Below are positions 36,638 through 47,512 of a DNA stretch of 64,000 bases, piece by piece. The position numbers were made by a program, and so were the translations under genes. Below the pieces are notes generated by a model that saw only the letters and a program-made list of their open reading frames with translations, was not told the origin of the DNA and ran no database searches. Location: NCBI GenBank assembly GCA_950097015.1, contig CATNEN010000031.1:930001-994000 (forward strand), written 5' to 3'. The DNA is from Macrostomum hystrix. Its lineage: Eukaryota; Platyhelminthes; Macrostomidae. The number at the start of each line of letters is the position of its first letter. Positions within the stretch are counted from its first letter, which is position 1.

Positions 36638-37705
36638 TCAGGTGTCGGGTGGCTCTGCGAGCTGCCAGTCGCCAGATTCAGCAGCCTCAGGCAGCACAAC
36701 TGGCAGGATCTGCAAGCTGCTGTCAGCCTCTGACCGAGTGTGCAGATAGCGGACTAGATCAGCTGATTGGCCAATGACCTGCGGCTGGGGCAGCTTGGAG
36801 TCCAGGTTGTAGTAGACGCCGTCAGGTCCGCATTTTCGCAAGGCCACCCAGTGATTGGAGCGGAACAGGGGCACCAGAGAGCAGGTGACCGATCGATGAT
36901 TCACTAGGAAGCCCTCGATGCGGTCAGGCAGCAGGCAGGAGACAGGCTTGCGCCGATCGAACCAGACTAGGCGGAGGCCGCAGCTTTGCAGGGCCGCGTC
37001 AAGCACGTTCACGTCGTAGTTGCCAAGGCCGAGGGGATTGCGATGGGGATTTATCGGCCAGGCCTGCTGGGATTTGAGAGGGGTCTACTCGTTTGAGCAG
37101 CTCAATTGATTTCTTTACCGACTACTATGACTCTGTCTACTATCCCTACTATCCCTATCTAAATCCCTGTCTACTACCGCAATCAACTATCCCTGTCTAC
37201 TAACCCAATCTACTTCCCTGTCTACTACCCCAATCTACTTCCCTGTCTACTACCCCAATCTACTTCCCTGTCTACTAACCCAATCTACTTCCCTGTCTAC
37301 TACCCCAATCTACTTCCCTGTCTACTACCCCAATCTACTTCCCTGTCTACTACCCCAATCAACTTCCCTGACAACTATCCCTATCTACTACCCCAATCTA
37401 CTTCCCTATCTACTATCCCTGTCTACTACCCGAATCAACTATCCCTGACTAATATCCGTGACTACTATTCCCAGGGTCTACTATCTAGCTATCTTACTAT
37501 CCCCAGTCCAGATTTCTCTCCCCATTCCCAGCTAACTCACCCGAGTCGGTGACAGTGACTGGCAGAGCTGGTCGAACTTGGTCTGCGTGAATTCCGGCCG
37601 CTGCAGCAGATTGTTAGCCGCGTGAACCGCGCATAGCAACAGGCGCTGACGCTCGTGATAGGGCGAAGCTGTAACTGCTTGTTGCTGCTGCTGCTGCTGC
37701 TGCAT
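36638..37705 (-). CDS. JOSD2: Josephin-domain deubiquitinase, JOSD1/2 type, with N-terminal polyglutamine
   Basis: Two exons, 37705-37541 and 37063-36638, join in phase 0 and give 196 residues (human JOSD1 202, JOSD2 188). This is a cysteine protease that removes ubiquitin. The catalytic Cys25 is in LLLCAVHAANNLLQ. LGLGNYDVNVLDAALQ is the conserved hinge. His126 is in SNHWVALRK, and Asp143 is in GVYYNLDSKL. The start ATG (context CACCATGC) is followed directly by eight Gln. An acceptor TTTCCGTCCTAG ends 12 bp upstream. The intron acceptor is a CAGCAG tandem, so exon 2 may start at 37063 or 37066. JOSD1 versus JOSD2 cannot be settled without alignment. Its downstream neighbour is a 34-bp array. 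Confidence 0.92.
37130..37475. repeat. Josephin-gene intron minisatellite, 25-bp unit
   Basis: About 12 copies with the core CCCCAATCTACTTCCCTGTC, degenerate at both ends. The intron is 37064-37540. Confidence 0.93.
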
Positions 37706-37717
37706 GGTGACAGCTAT

Positions 37718-38756
37718 CTAGGACGGAAATAGTCTAATGACTTTTCTGAACTCACTGCAATGTGTTTTTTACAATTAGACATTAGCAATGCATTAGTTAT
37801 TTGAAAATATTTCCTAATAAACCAGAAAACCAATATCTAAGAAATAAACTTCAAATTCATTTATGACAATTTGTTAATAGATTTATTACATTCTGCCAGC
37901 AAAGCGTATATATTATTACCACAAAATGGTAAACAGAATGGCTGAACAATCTTAGCGGACGCATTAACAAACGGAGCAATATAATCTGCAAATATCAAGC
38001 CTAGATTATTAATAAATCTAGAACAGAACCATTTCGAATTGATCAGACTAAAAGGTTTCCCTCAATTCAAACAGGTTGGTGCACTTTTAAAATCGCAAAG
38101 TATAAGCATTAGCGAGTCTGTACTCAATCTATAAATGTTTTTTATCAGAATTGACAAATAATAGACGTTGCCTAAACAGGTAAACGGCGGGAGTAAACAA
38201 TGCAAAAACTATGCATTAGGAATTGTGAATTAAATGACTCGTCATCTAATTAGCATATAAAATGAAAGATTTCCGAAACAATCTAAACAGCAGAAGCAAA
38301 TATTATTCTGAAATAATAATACTCTGCAGCAAATGAAAAGCCGCGAGGCTGCGAGCCACAAAACAGTTAAAATTTCCATAAACAAAAAATCTGATGAGAA
38401 AAATTGTCTGCAACTGTCTAAAAAATATATTGCCATTTTCTTTTAGAAAGACAGCATTAAATCAGTCGGGCAGATGTTACTAAAAATAGAATCGCTATAG
38501 CAGAACACGAGTAAAAACCAGGGGGGGGGCATTTCAAATATCCACATTCTTCTTTTTCCAATATCTTCAACATCCTCCACACGGGCTCAAATTTTCCGTT
38601 CCATCCGCTGAAACAATTTCCAGAATCACAAAATCACAGAATCACGTCGGACTGCTTTGAAAGCTAGTTCATCGTAAAGGGAATAGATCGGTCATTAAGT
38701 TTGGGAGCTTATCGTGAAGTAGGCAGCGCGTGGTCTTTCCACTGCTACTAATAGAC
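37718..38756. other. Spacer between folliculin and Josephin genes
   Basis: Unique AT-rich sequence, followed by the 3' flank of folliculin. A run of nine or more G at about 38521-38530 is the only oddity. No extra gene or tandem array was seen. Confidence 0.4.
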
Positions 38757-41700
38757 CTAAGCTGGCGGCCTGCATGAGTCGATAATCTCCCGGCGTGTTA
38801 GGCCGCTAATGCCGCGAGTCCAGAATTTGAGCACAATCTCATCAGCTGGCCGGCAGCCTAGCGACTGCAGGAAGGCGGCGACTTGGCCGTCTGAGAACTG
38901 GCGCCTGTGCGCCTGCATGAAGGCGTAGGTCTGGCGCGCCCGCTCCAGCCAGTCCTCCTTGGCGTTGGCTAGCAGGAGGTCCGCGGACTCCTCTGGCAGC
39001 ACCGGGTCGGCTAGGATGGAGTCGATCTCTCCGATCAGCTGAGCGGCTGGCCTGGCCGGGCGATTGGTCGATACGGCCAGGTCTAGGTCGTCCACGGAGA
39101 CGAAAGCCTGCGGATTCAATCAGAGGTGGATACATCCGATAAGCTGATCAATAAAAACGGATGATTGATTCATTTACGGAGTCTATTGATTGAGCTGATA
39201 GACAAATTACAATAGGACTGACTGATTGATTGATTGATTGATTGATTGATTCACCAAACATGACTGATTGATACAGGCGCAGGATTGATTGATTGATTGA
39301 TTGATTTAATCAGATGAGTTATTTATTACGTGCGCGGGATCGATAAATTGATTGCTTGATTTATTAATTGATTGATTAATTGATTGATTGATTGATCGAT
39401 TGATTGATTCATCAAACAGACTGAATGATACAGGCGCAGGATTGATTGATTGATTGATTGATTTAATCTGATGAGTCATTATTACGTGCGCGGGATCGAT
39501 AAATTGATTGCTTGATTTATTAATTGATTGATTGATTGATTCACCAAACAGACTGATTGATACAGGCGCAGGATTGATTGATTGATTGATTGATTTAATC
39601 AGATGAGTCATTTATACGTGCGCGGGATCGATAAACTGATTGCTTGATTTATTAATTGATTGATTGATTGATTGATTGATTCATCAAACAGACTGAATGA
39701 TACAGGCGCAGGATTGATTGATTGAACTATCAGATTTACGAAAAATGGTTAGAATCGATTGACTTGTTTAACTGACATATCGGTTAAAAAATATTCATAT
39801 TCTGATAATAATTAGTATATTTTTGTAAATTGTAGCTAAAAAGTCAGATTGATTGACAGAATATGTAGTTGAAACAGTTGTGTGTCCCACCTGTCCGGCT
39901 AGGCTGGCCGGGTCGGGCCTGCAGTCCAGCAGCAGCATGGGGTGGCCTTCGCCGTCGGAGGCGATCCAATCGGGTAGGCGAACCTCGGGTGTCAGGCCCA
40001 ACAGGTTGCACCTGGGGATTTCAAGTTGCGATTTATATTTTTCTAGAACTCCGCACCCTGCAGATTAAGCAGCTAACCTTAAGCAGACGTTTAAGCATAT
40101 ACCTTAGCCTACTTACTCAACAGATTAACCTGCTTACTCAACAGATTAGCCTACTTACTCAACAGATTAGCCTGCTAACTCAACAGATTAACCTGCTTAC
40201 TCAACAGATTAGCCTACTTACTCAACAGATTAACCTACTAACTCAACAGATTAACCTACTTACTCAACAGATTAGCCTGCTTACTCAACAGATTAGCCTA
40301 CTTACTCAACAGATTAACCTACTTACTCAACAGATTAACCTACTAACTCAACAGATTAACCTACTTACTCAACAGATTAACCTACTAACTCAACAGATTA
40401 ACCTACTTACTCAACAGATTAGCCTGCTTACTCAACAGATTAACCTACTAACTCAACAGATTAACCTACTTACTCAACAGATTAGCCTACTTACTCAACA
40501 GATTAGCCTACTTACTCAACAGATTAACCTACTTACTCAACAGATTAGCCTACTTACTCAACAGATTAGCCTACTTACTCAACAGATTAGCCTGCTAACT
40601 CAACAGATTAACCTGCTAACTCAACAGATTAACCTGCTAACTCAACAGATTAACCTGCTAACTCAACAGATTAACCTGCTAACTCAACAGATTAACCTGC
40701 TAACTCAACAGATTAACCTGCTTACACAGCAGATTAACCTACAACCTGAATAGTTTAACTAACTACCTCAACAGAATAACCTGCAAACCTGTCCAGGCCT
40801 ATCAAAGAACTATCCTAAAAAGTCAAGCCGCCACCCAGTCGCCTGACCTGTAGGGCTCCTCGTAGCGCTGCCAATTAAGCTGTTCTTGAACGCAATTAAC
40901 AGGTAGCAGTCCGCGCAGCAGGGCAAAGAAGGATCTGGCCAGCTCGGGCAAGGAGGTGCGGAACACAATCTGGTTGCCGGTGAGCAGGTGATGCAGCAGA
41001 AGACTGAAATTGTCCACAGACTGGCAGGCATTTGGCGCCTGGTGCAGGCGCAGCCGCAGGTGGCGCAACGAATGGAACACGGCGCTGACCACTGCCGGCA
41101 TCGGGCCCGCGCCGCCGCCGACGCTGCCGCTGATGCCGGCAAAGCTGCCCCCGACAAGGGTTGTCGGAGTTGGCACCACAGTGCTCAGGCCGTCATCGCT
41201 TTCGTCGGCCTGATGACGGAAATTCGAAGGGATCAGACATTACACCAGGGGCATTGAGTAATTCGATCATTAATCCCTGGGGCATTCGGTAATTCGGTCA
41301 TTACCCCCTGGGGCATTGGGTAATTCGGTCATTACTCCCTGGGGCATTCGGTAATTCGGTCATTACCCCCTGGGGCATTGGGTAATTCGGTCATTACCCC
41401 CTGGGGGATTGGGTGAATCGGTCATTACCCCCTGGGGCATTGGGTAATTCGGTCATTACCCCCTGGGGGATTGGGTGAATCGGTCATTACGCCAGGGTCA
41501 TTGGGTGCGCCAGTCATCCAATCGAGTGTACCCATCATTACCCTAGGGTCATTGAGTGCACCTGTCATTATCCTAGGGTCATTGAGTGAAACTGTCATTA
41601 TCCTAGGGTCATTGAGTGCACCTGTCGTTATCCTAGGGTCATTGAGAGCACCAGTCATTATCCAAGGGTCATCGAGTGTACCAGTCATTATCCTAGGGTC

Positions 41701-43652
41701 ATTGAGTGCACCTGTCATTATCCTAGGGTCATTGAGTGCACTAGTCATTATCCTAGGGTCATTGAGTGCACCAGTCATTATCCAAGGGTCATCGAGTGTA
41801 CCAGTCATTATCCTAGGGTCATTGAGTGCACCTGTCATTATCCTAGGGTCATTGAGTGCACTAGTCATTATCCTAGGGTCATTGAGTGCACCAGTCATTA
41901 TCCAAGGGTCATCGAGTGTACCAGTCATTATCCTAGGGTCATTGAGTGCACTAGTCATTATTCTAGGGTCCATTTGGTGCATCGATCTACAGGTACCAAT
42001 ATTACTTATAGGTAATGAGGTAATGAGAGATTAACCGCCCTCAGACACCCTCCTATTGCATCGCCAGACCCAGCCAACCTCCTCAGCCAGGCACAGCATC
42101 TCGGTGTCCAGCGCCAGCTGATCCTCGGTTGGCCGGCCTGGCGTCAGCTCCTCTCGTTGCCAGCCGCGCAGCAGCCGACTGAAGCAGGCGTGCAGCCTCC
42201 TAAACACCGCCGGATCGTTAGTCAGCTGGGCCAGCGACCTGGCTGGCACGTCGGATCGGCGCATCCGCACCCAGCCGGAGCCGTTGATGCGCGACGCTCT
42301 GGCAGATCCGGCCGATTGCTCCGTAGCAAACTGGGCCGCCTGCCGACTGGCGCAGGCCGGCGATGATCTCGGCTGAGCGAGCCACCAGCCAGGGCCAGGA
42401 CTGCAGCAGCATGCTACCGTCGCGTGACAGAGCCAGCAGCGAAAACTGGCTAGAGAGTCCGCGGGCTCTGGCGTCGTCGAGTTGAAACGGCGCAGCGAAG
42501 ACGTGACAACCGCCGACTGGGACTGCATTGCGGAAAGCGATTAAAAATGTTTTATTTCAGAAACATGTTTGTCATGGAATCTTCCTTTTCTATGCTTTGA
42601 TTCGAAGACCGCTTTGAAATTTTCTATCATTCAATTGAAAATTCCATGTTACAATATGCGGCGGATAATACAATATTTAGTTGGCATGCTGTGGAATTTT
42701 CCATCAAATCGCTTCTCTATTCTAGCTCGTACACATGCGGTACACGTAGATATATGAGCTTCTTTCCCAGAAACAGATTTCCTCTCTGGGATGCACTTTG
42801 AAGTCATTGGTGGGAGACAGAGATGAATAGTTACAGAGATTATCCTAAAGTTAAGCTGTGGAATTTTCCATTATATAGTTAAGCTGTATAATTTTAAATT
42901 ATTTAGCTCGTAGTATAGCTGCGGAATTTTCCATTATTTTTTAGCAGGGGGAAATCGTCAACTGTCCAAAAAGTCGTAAAATTATTCCACAGTTTTGTCA
43001 GCAGTGGAATTTTCCAAAATTTTGTTAGCAGTGGAATTTTCCACAATTTTGTTAGCAGTGGAATTTTCCACAACTTTGTTAGCAGTGGAATTTTCCACAA
43101 TTTTGTTAGCAGTGGAATTTTCCACAATTTTGTAAGCAGTGGAATTTTCCACTATTATTTTACCAGAAAACAATCTTTAACTGTCCGCGTTCGTTGTAGA
43201 ATTTTACACGACTTTTTAGCTGCGTAAACTTCCATTATTCACCTGATCCTCCGCCCATCGACCCACCGACGCCGCCAAGGCTACCACCGCCGCCATCGTC
43301 GCCAAAGTACATCGCCCCGGTAGGGCAGACCTCGCAGGAGTGCACGCGCAGGCAGGCCTGCCTCAGCTGACTGTAAAGCTGATTTGGCGCAGCCGGGTGC
43401 TGACTGGACACCAGCAGCAGACCGCACTGCCAGTCCGCGGTGTACATGGCCAAGGTGTTGGGCGGCATGGACCGACAAGCCGGACATTTGATTGACGTCA
43501 GGCTGGCCGCGCCGCCAGGCAGAGCGGACGAAATCGACAGGCTGCCAGAGCCGGACTGCGGAGCGCCAGGGGGCCAGACGAACAGCCTGGGTGCACATCA
43601 CCACAGAGGGACCGTGGTCCTCGCAGAAGTGGGTGAGTGCAATTAGGCAGTT
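38757..43652 (-). CDS. FLCN: Folliculin (DENN-family GTPase regulator); two one-base frame breaks
   Basis: Exons are 43652-43243, 42522-42049, 41209-40848, 40011-39891 and 39107-38757. With two breaks bridged, the protein is about 572 residues (human 579). Folliculin acts with FNIP proteins as a GAP for RagC/D in lysosomal mTORC1 signalling. Recognisable blocks are NCLIALTHFCEDHGP, RQACLRVHSCEVCPTG, DDARARGLSSQFSLLAL, GSMLLQSWPWLV, FRRLHACFSRLLRGW, LTGNQIVFRTSLPELARSFF, LRGLLPVNC, NLLGLTPEVRLPDW and VLKFWTRGISGLTRREI. The first exon starts at AAC right after an acceptor (GAAATTGCAG), so the Met lies in another exon or spliced leader. Frame breaks are at the G5 run 43569-43573 and the G3 run 42333-42335; removing one base at each restores the frame. 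An alternative donor for exon 2 is at 42079. A pseudogene is possible but less likely. Confidence 0.88.
39195..39735. repeat. Folliculin intron 4: (ATTG)n tetranucleotide inside a 130-155-bp higher-order repeat
   Basis: Runs of ATTGATTG alternate with a longer segment marked by GTGCGCGGGATCGATAAA (about 39330, 39486, 39618) and by ACAGGCGCAGGATTG. Three to four higher-order copies are visible. The intron is 39108-39890. Confidence 0.9.
40105..40755. repeat. Folliculin intron 3 minisatellite, 21-bp unit with 5' splice-site-like word
   Basis: About 30 copies with the core CAGATTAACCTACTTACTCA. On the gene strand most units read TTGAGTAAGTAGG, containing the consensus donor hexamer GTAAGT; others read GTTAGT. 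The intron is 40012-40847. Confidence 0.95.
41245..41975. repeat. Folliculin intron 2: two related minisatellites (31 bp and 30 bp)
   Basis: Units near 41260-41490 have the core CATTACCCCCTGGGGCATTG. Units from 41510 to 41975 have the core CATTATCCTAGGGTCATTGA. The two share layout and probably diverged from one ancestor. In the second, four units form a 120-bp higher-order repeat (compare 41641, 41761 and 41881). The intron is 41210-42048. Confidence 0.93.
42885..43165. repeat. Folliculin intron 1 minisatellite, 27-bp unit
   Basis: About seven clean copies with the core AGCAGTGGAATTTTCCACAA, which contains the palindrome TGGAATTTTCCA. Decayed copies extend out to about 42620 and 43230. The intron is 42523-43242. 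Confidence 0.92.
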
Positions 43653-43740
43653 CTGCAATTTCAAAAATCAACAAATGGGCTTAATTAACCCTAAATATAC
43701 CCCAACTACTAAGTAGTAAATTTTGCATTGCAACACTATA

Positions 43741-43830
43741 GAGCTTGTAGCCCAGTGATAAGAACTTGGCACTTCTGACCGCGAGGTCAAGCTCAGCTCA
43801 AGGGAAACAATTTAACAATAATAATAATTG
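43741..43830 (+). mobile_element. Short tRNA-derived SINE with (AAT)n tail
   Basis: An A-box-like TAGCCCAGTGATAAGAAC is followed by a degenerate B-box-like GGTCAAGCTC, the word GAAACAATTT and an AATAATAATAAT tail. The word GAAACAATTT after the tRNA part is shared with the SINE at 60452. Confidence 0.55.
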
Positions 43831-43929
43831 CAGGAGGGCTGCGGGACATGGCACATCAATTGGTGACACTAGACACGCAGCCAGCGAGGAGGCAATTCTG
43901 CCCATTTCGCTGAATGTTAAGCACACACA

Positions 43930-44153
43930 CACACAGATACTGTACGCAGGCACACGCTCACACAGGTGTGTACATCTGCCCTGACTTTCTCATCGTCAGG
44001 CAGTGTACACTCTCACTGTGCCTTGGAGGTTGGCTCTCATGGGTGTAAAGTACACGACAAGCCCCAAATGAATGTGGCCTCGCCGCAAAATCGAGCTCAG
44101 GGACCTTGGGGCGAGAGACAAATACGTTAGACCGCTCTGCCACTCACCCCCCC
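43930..44153 (-). mobile_element. tRNA-Leu-type SINE, copy 2
   Basis: On the minus strand the head reads GTGAGTGGCAGAGCGGTCTA with a perfect A box (TGGCAGAGCGG, 44132-44142). A B-box-like TGAGCTCGATT and a body shared with 9640-9890 follow. It ends in a CA/TG dinucleotide run at about 43921-43936. The head resembles tRNA-Leu (established feature of many animal SINEs). Confidence 0.75.
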
Positions 44154-44159
44154 CCATTC

Positions 44160-46790
44160 CGCGACCTTGACTATGGAGCATGTACACAGATTCTATGTCT
44201 ATAGTAACATCCCATTCCAAAAGTAGGCGAAAAGACGTGCAGCTTTATAATGTCGTATTAAAGTTTAGTTTATTTTATTAGTGTTTCTTATATTAAACAG
44301 AAGAAAAAAACAACAAAAACAGAGTTAAGCAGGCAAAAAGAAATCTATCTAACTTCGTACACATTGAAATTTTAATGGACTTCTCTTTCAGAAAAACCTC
44401 TTTAACTATAAGCTAGATGTTTATATGTAACTATGTAACTAAAAACCAACAACAGAAGGCTCTAATCTATTTATTGCAGTAGCTCGACTGTCTTGTGTTA
44501 GCGCATTTAGCATGGCGTCCTTATGGCTATACTTATTTGTAAATAAGCAAACGTTTCCAATGTGCGTGACAATCTTTGCAAACTAATTTACATCATTCAA
44601 AAAAACGCCAGGTCAAAATAAGACACCAAAATTACTAATCACTAAAAAAACAAAAAAACTATTTCGTTAACAGGAGACAACACACAGAAAATTTCGCATT
44701 AAAAACTGCGTCAAATATCCGCGCCTAACCTACTCACAGTAATAGAAATAGCGAAAAACAACTCCTTTACGAAAAGCATCCGAATATATTTTATTTCAAA
44801 CTATGCATTGTGGCAAGCATTTCAAGTGTCAGATGAGTGCACATCATACTCAATAGGTAGTTATATCAAAGTAAATCTACAACCCAAATTTACAAAACTA
44901 TTCAATATGAAACTAATAATAAAAAACAAGGGTCAACTCCCATCGCTGACTACTAAAAGTGGGCTTGTATGGAAGCAACACAAACTTTTCACCTGCTACA
45001 AAAAAGTAGATATAATAAAAAATTTACTGCAACCATAACTTCCCAATACAACAGAAAAATAAATTTTAAAATAATTCCATTGCCTTGTCAGAAAAATGAC
45101 ATTCATTGAGAAAAGAAATAAGTAAAAATAAACAATCAATAAATAAACCTGATTAATACTAGAGCCAGTTGAGACAACAAACCGTATGATTGTAAGCGCG
45201 AAATCTAACAAAGAGCGGCGGGCAAGGGTCAGACGGGACAAAGCTTTATTGGCAGAAAAATGATTTCCAGGATCGCAAAAAACTGTTCTTTTGGGGAGTA
45301 AAAGCAAGTAATGCACAAATCGTGCTTAGATAATTACTGGAGAATACTTTCACCTGAAAAAAGGGGAGACGCAACAAGAAAAGCTAGACAGGTAGGGAAA
45401 CATGATGCATGAAAATAACTTAATAGCAGGTGTGTGTATAGAGCGAGCATGCACCTATCCCAACGAAAAATACAGGTAGGAAGTGTATCGACAATCTTTA
45501 CCTGGCATTACCTCGCACTTTAACTCTATACTCTTTATGGGAAATCGCTGTACATTTCACACCTCCTTCTTACCGACCTTATGGGTATTGAACAATTCTT
45601 TACTCTCCTCACACCATTCTACACCCACCTCACTCCATTCGACGACCACCTCACTCCATTCAACGGCTACCTCACTCCATTCAACGCCCACCTGACTCGA
45701 TTCTACGCCCACCTCACTCCATTCAACGCCCACTTCACTCCATTCTACACCTACCTCACTCTATTCTACACCCTACCTCACTCCATGCTACGCCCACCTC
45801 ACTCCATTCTACGACTGCCTCACTCCATCCTCATCCCCTTCGCACCCACAAGACTGAGTGCTTAACTTCCGTTTGCAAAAATGACACTAGATAACGAATT
45901 GTAGGAAGAAAACGCATATTACAAAAAAATCTGCCGTGTAAAAGCAAGTATGCAATAATTGCAGAGCAAAAAAGAAATAAATAATAACATAATTATAATG
46001 AATATATTGTACTAGTCGCGCGGAAGACCAGAAATCGGCCATGCAGATAATTAAAAGTTGCTGTCGACTTAATTAAAAAAAGCAATGAAGGGCGCTACTT
46101 ATAAAAATGAGACAAATCGATTTCTACAACAGTAAAATCGATTTACTGATTAGTGCTTATAATTTGCAATGTTTTAGAGCTTATTTGTGCAAACTAAAAT
46201 TAGTTTTTTTTCAGAATTGTGTTTGTCAGAAAAAGCACGAATTTAAACGAAATGACCAGAGAAATGATTGCACACACAGGCGGACACAACAGGCCAGAAG
46301 TACATTGCGATCTGAAAACTATTTTTTGCCAATTAAAAATGACAAAACGAAAAATGCACGAAAATAAAACAGTGCGACTAAACAAACAGACATAAATAAT
46401 TTCATAATGTGAAATAGTGCGGTCAGAAACATTGCTTTAACTGTATAATAGCTGACTTGTGTTAGCGTAGGTCTGGATAAATCATCACCTCAAAGGGTTT
46501 AGTACATTTTACAGTATTATTATTAACAGAGTAATTAATATCATCCTACTCATAAATTTGCAAGTACAAAAACACTTTGCTGAGATGTCTGCATTAACTA
46601 CAAATTAATAATGCAATATAGTGTGTATGCTGTGTGTGCTATCTATATCTATGACATTATGACAGTACGTTGTAATAAACAATTGACAAGATTTTTAATG
46701 CATTCAATTAAATAAAACTAGCTGTTTCTGCCGATGATATTGACATTATCAAGTCTGGCTACAGGATGAAGCTAATTCAAGAGCCTTGAA
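44160..46790. other. AT-rich gene-poor region with one decayed tandem array
   Basis: No gene was recognised. At 45595-45835 there are about 10 diverged copies of a roughly 21-bp unit around CCTCACTCCATTC. The rest is unique AT-rich sequence with several short A runs. Confidence 0.5.
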
Positions 46791-46794
46791 TGTA

Positions 46795-47060
46795 AGTGTC
46801 GTGCTCGCCGGGTGATGACGAAGGGCGGGACGCTTGTGCCTCCTGTTCAAGTGGCGGATCTTAAAAACGTAAGTCCGCTTTGGGGTCATTAGAGCAACCG
46901 TCTATGACGGTCTACCAGGGTCTGTCTCCCTCCATTTGCGGTTAGACACAAGGGTCGTCCGGTCCGTCCTTCCGACGTGCACCGGTCCTTCGGGTCCGGG
47001 CCTTTTCGGGTCCGGGTACTGCCGCCCCTCAAACCCCCCGCGGACCTAGGCTCTATAAAA
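46795..47060. other. GC-rich hairpin-prone island in AT-rich surroundings
   Basis: About 265 bp, much richer in GC than its flanks. It contains the perfect stem ACCGTC-TAT-GACGGT (about 46899-46913), a GGCGGA...TCCGCT stem, and repeated TCCGG/CCGGA words. TCTATAAAATC follows at about 47052, then short GAATCTAGCTAC repeats. It is neither a recognisable gene nor rRNA; possibly a transposon end. Confidence 0.4.
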
Positions 47061-47235
47061 TCTAGTTTATGTCTAGTTAGAGATCTAGCTACGAATCTAG
47101 CTACGAATCTAGCCACGAATCTAGTAATTATAAGCTTCAACCTTCACCAAGCAAGTTGCGGATATTAGTAAAGCATAAGACTCAATCAAAGGTTATACAG
47201 AAATATAAAATTTGTAATCAGACAATGCAATCAAA

Positions 47236-47481
47236 TCAACGATTTCCTGCCAGCTTAATAATGAAGTGTGAATAGGCGGTGCCGGCAACAGCTGGGGCAG
47301 CTCTGATACCATCTGGCAGCGTCATTGTTGATAGCAGTGGCTGCAGGAGCAACTGCTGCGGAGGCTGCTGCAGCTGCTGTTGCTTTCTAAATAAGGTGGG
47401 CGCGAGCTGATGCGGTTGAACATCGGAAGCTGGCAATACGCGGATGCGGGCTCCACCAATAGTGTGCGTCTTCGATAAGCA

Positions 47482-47512
<31 letters not shown>

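Noticed and set aside
38757-43652. Folliculin as a pseudogene
   Set aside because: All five exons, splice sites and phases are kept. The two breaks are single bases in G runs, more like sequence error. Not excluded.
46889-47140. Open frame with RFVARFVAR repeats
   Set aside because: It arises from short GAATCTAGCTAC repeats and the GC-rich island; no credible protein.
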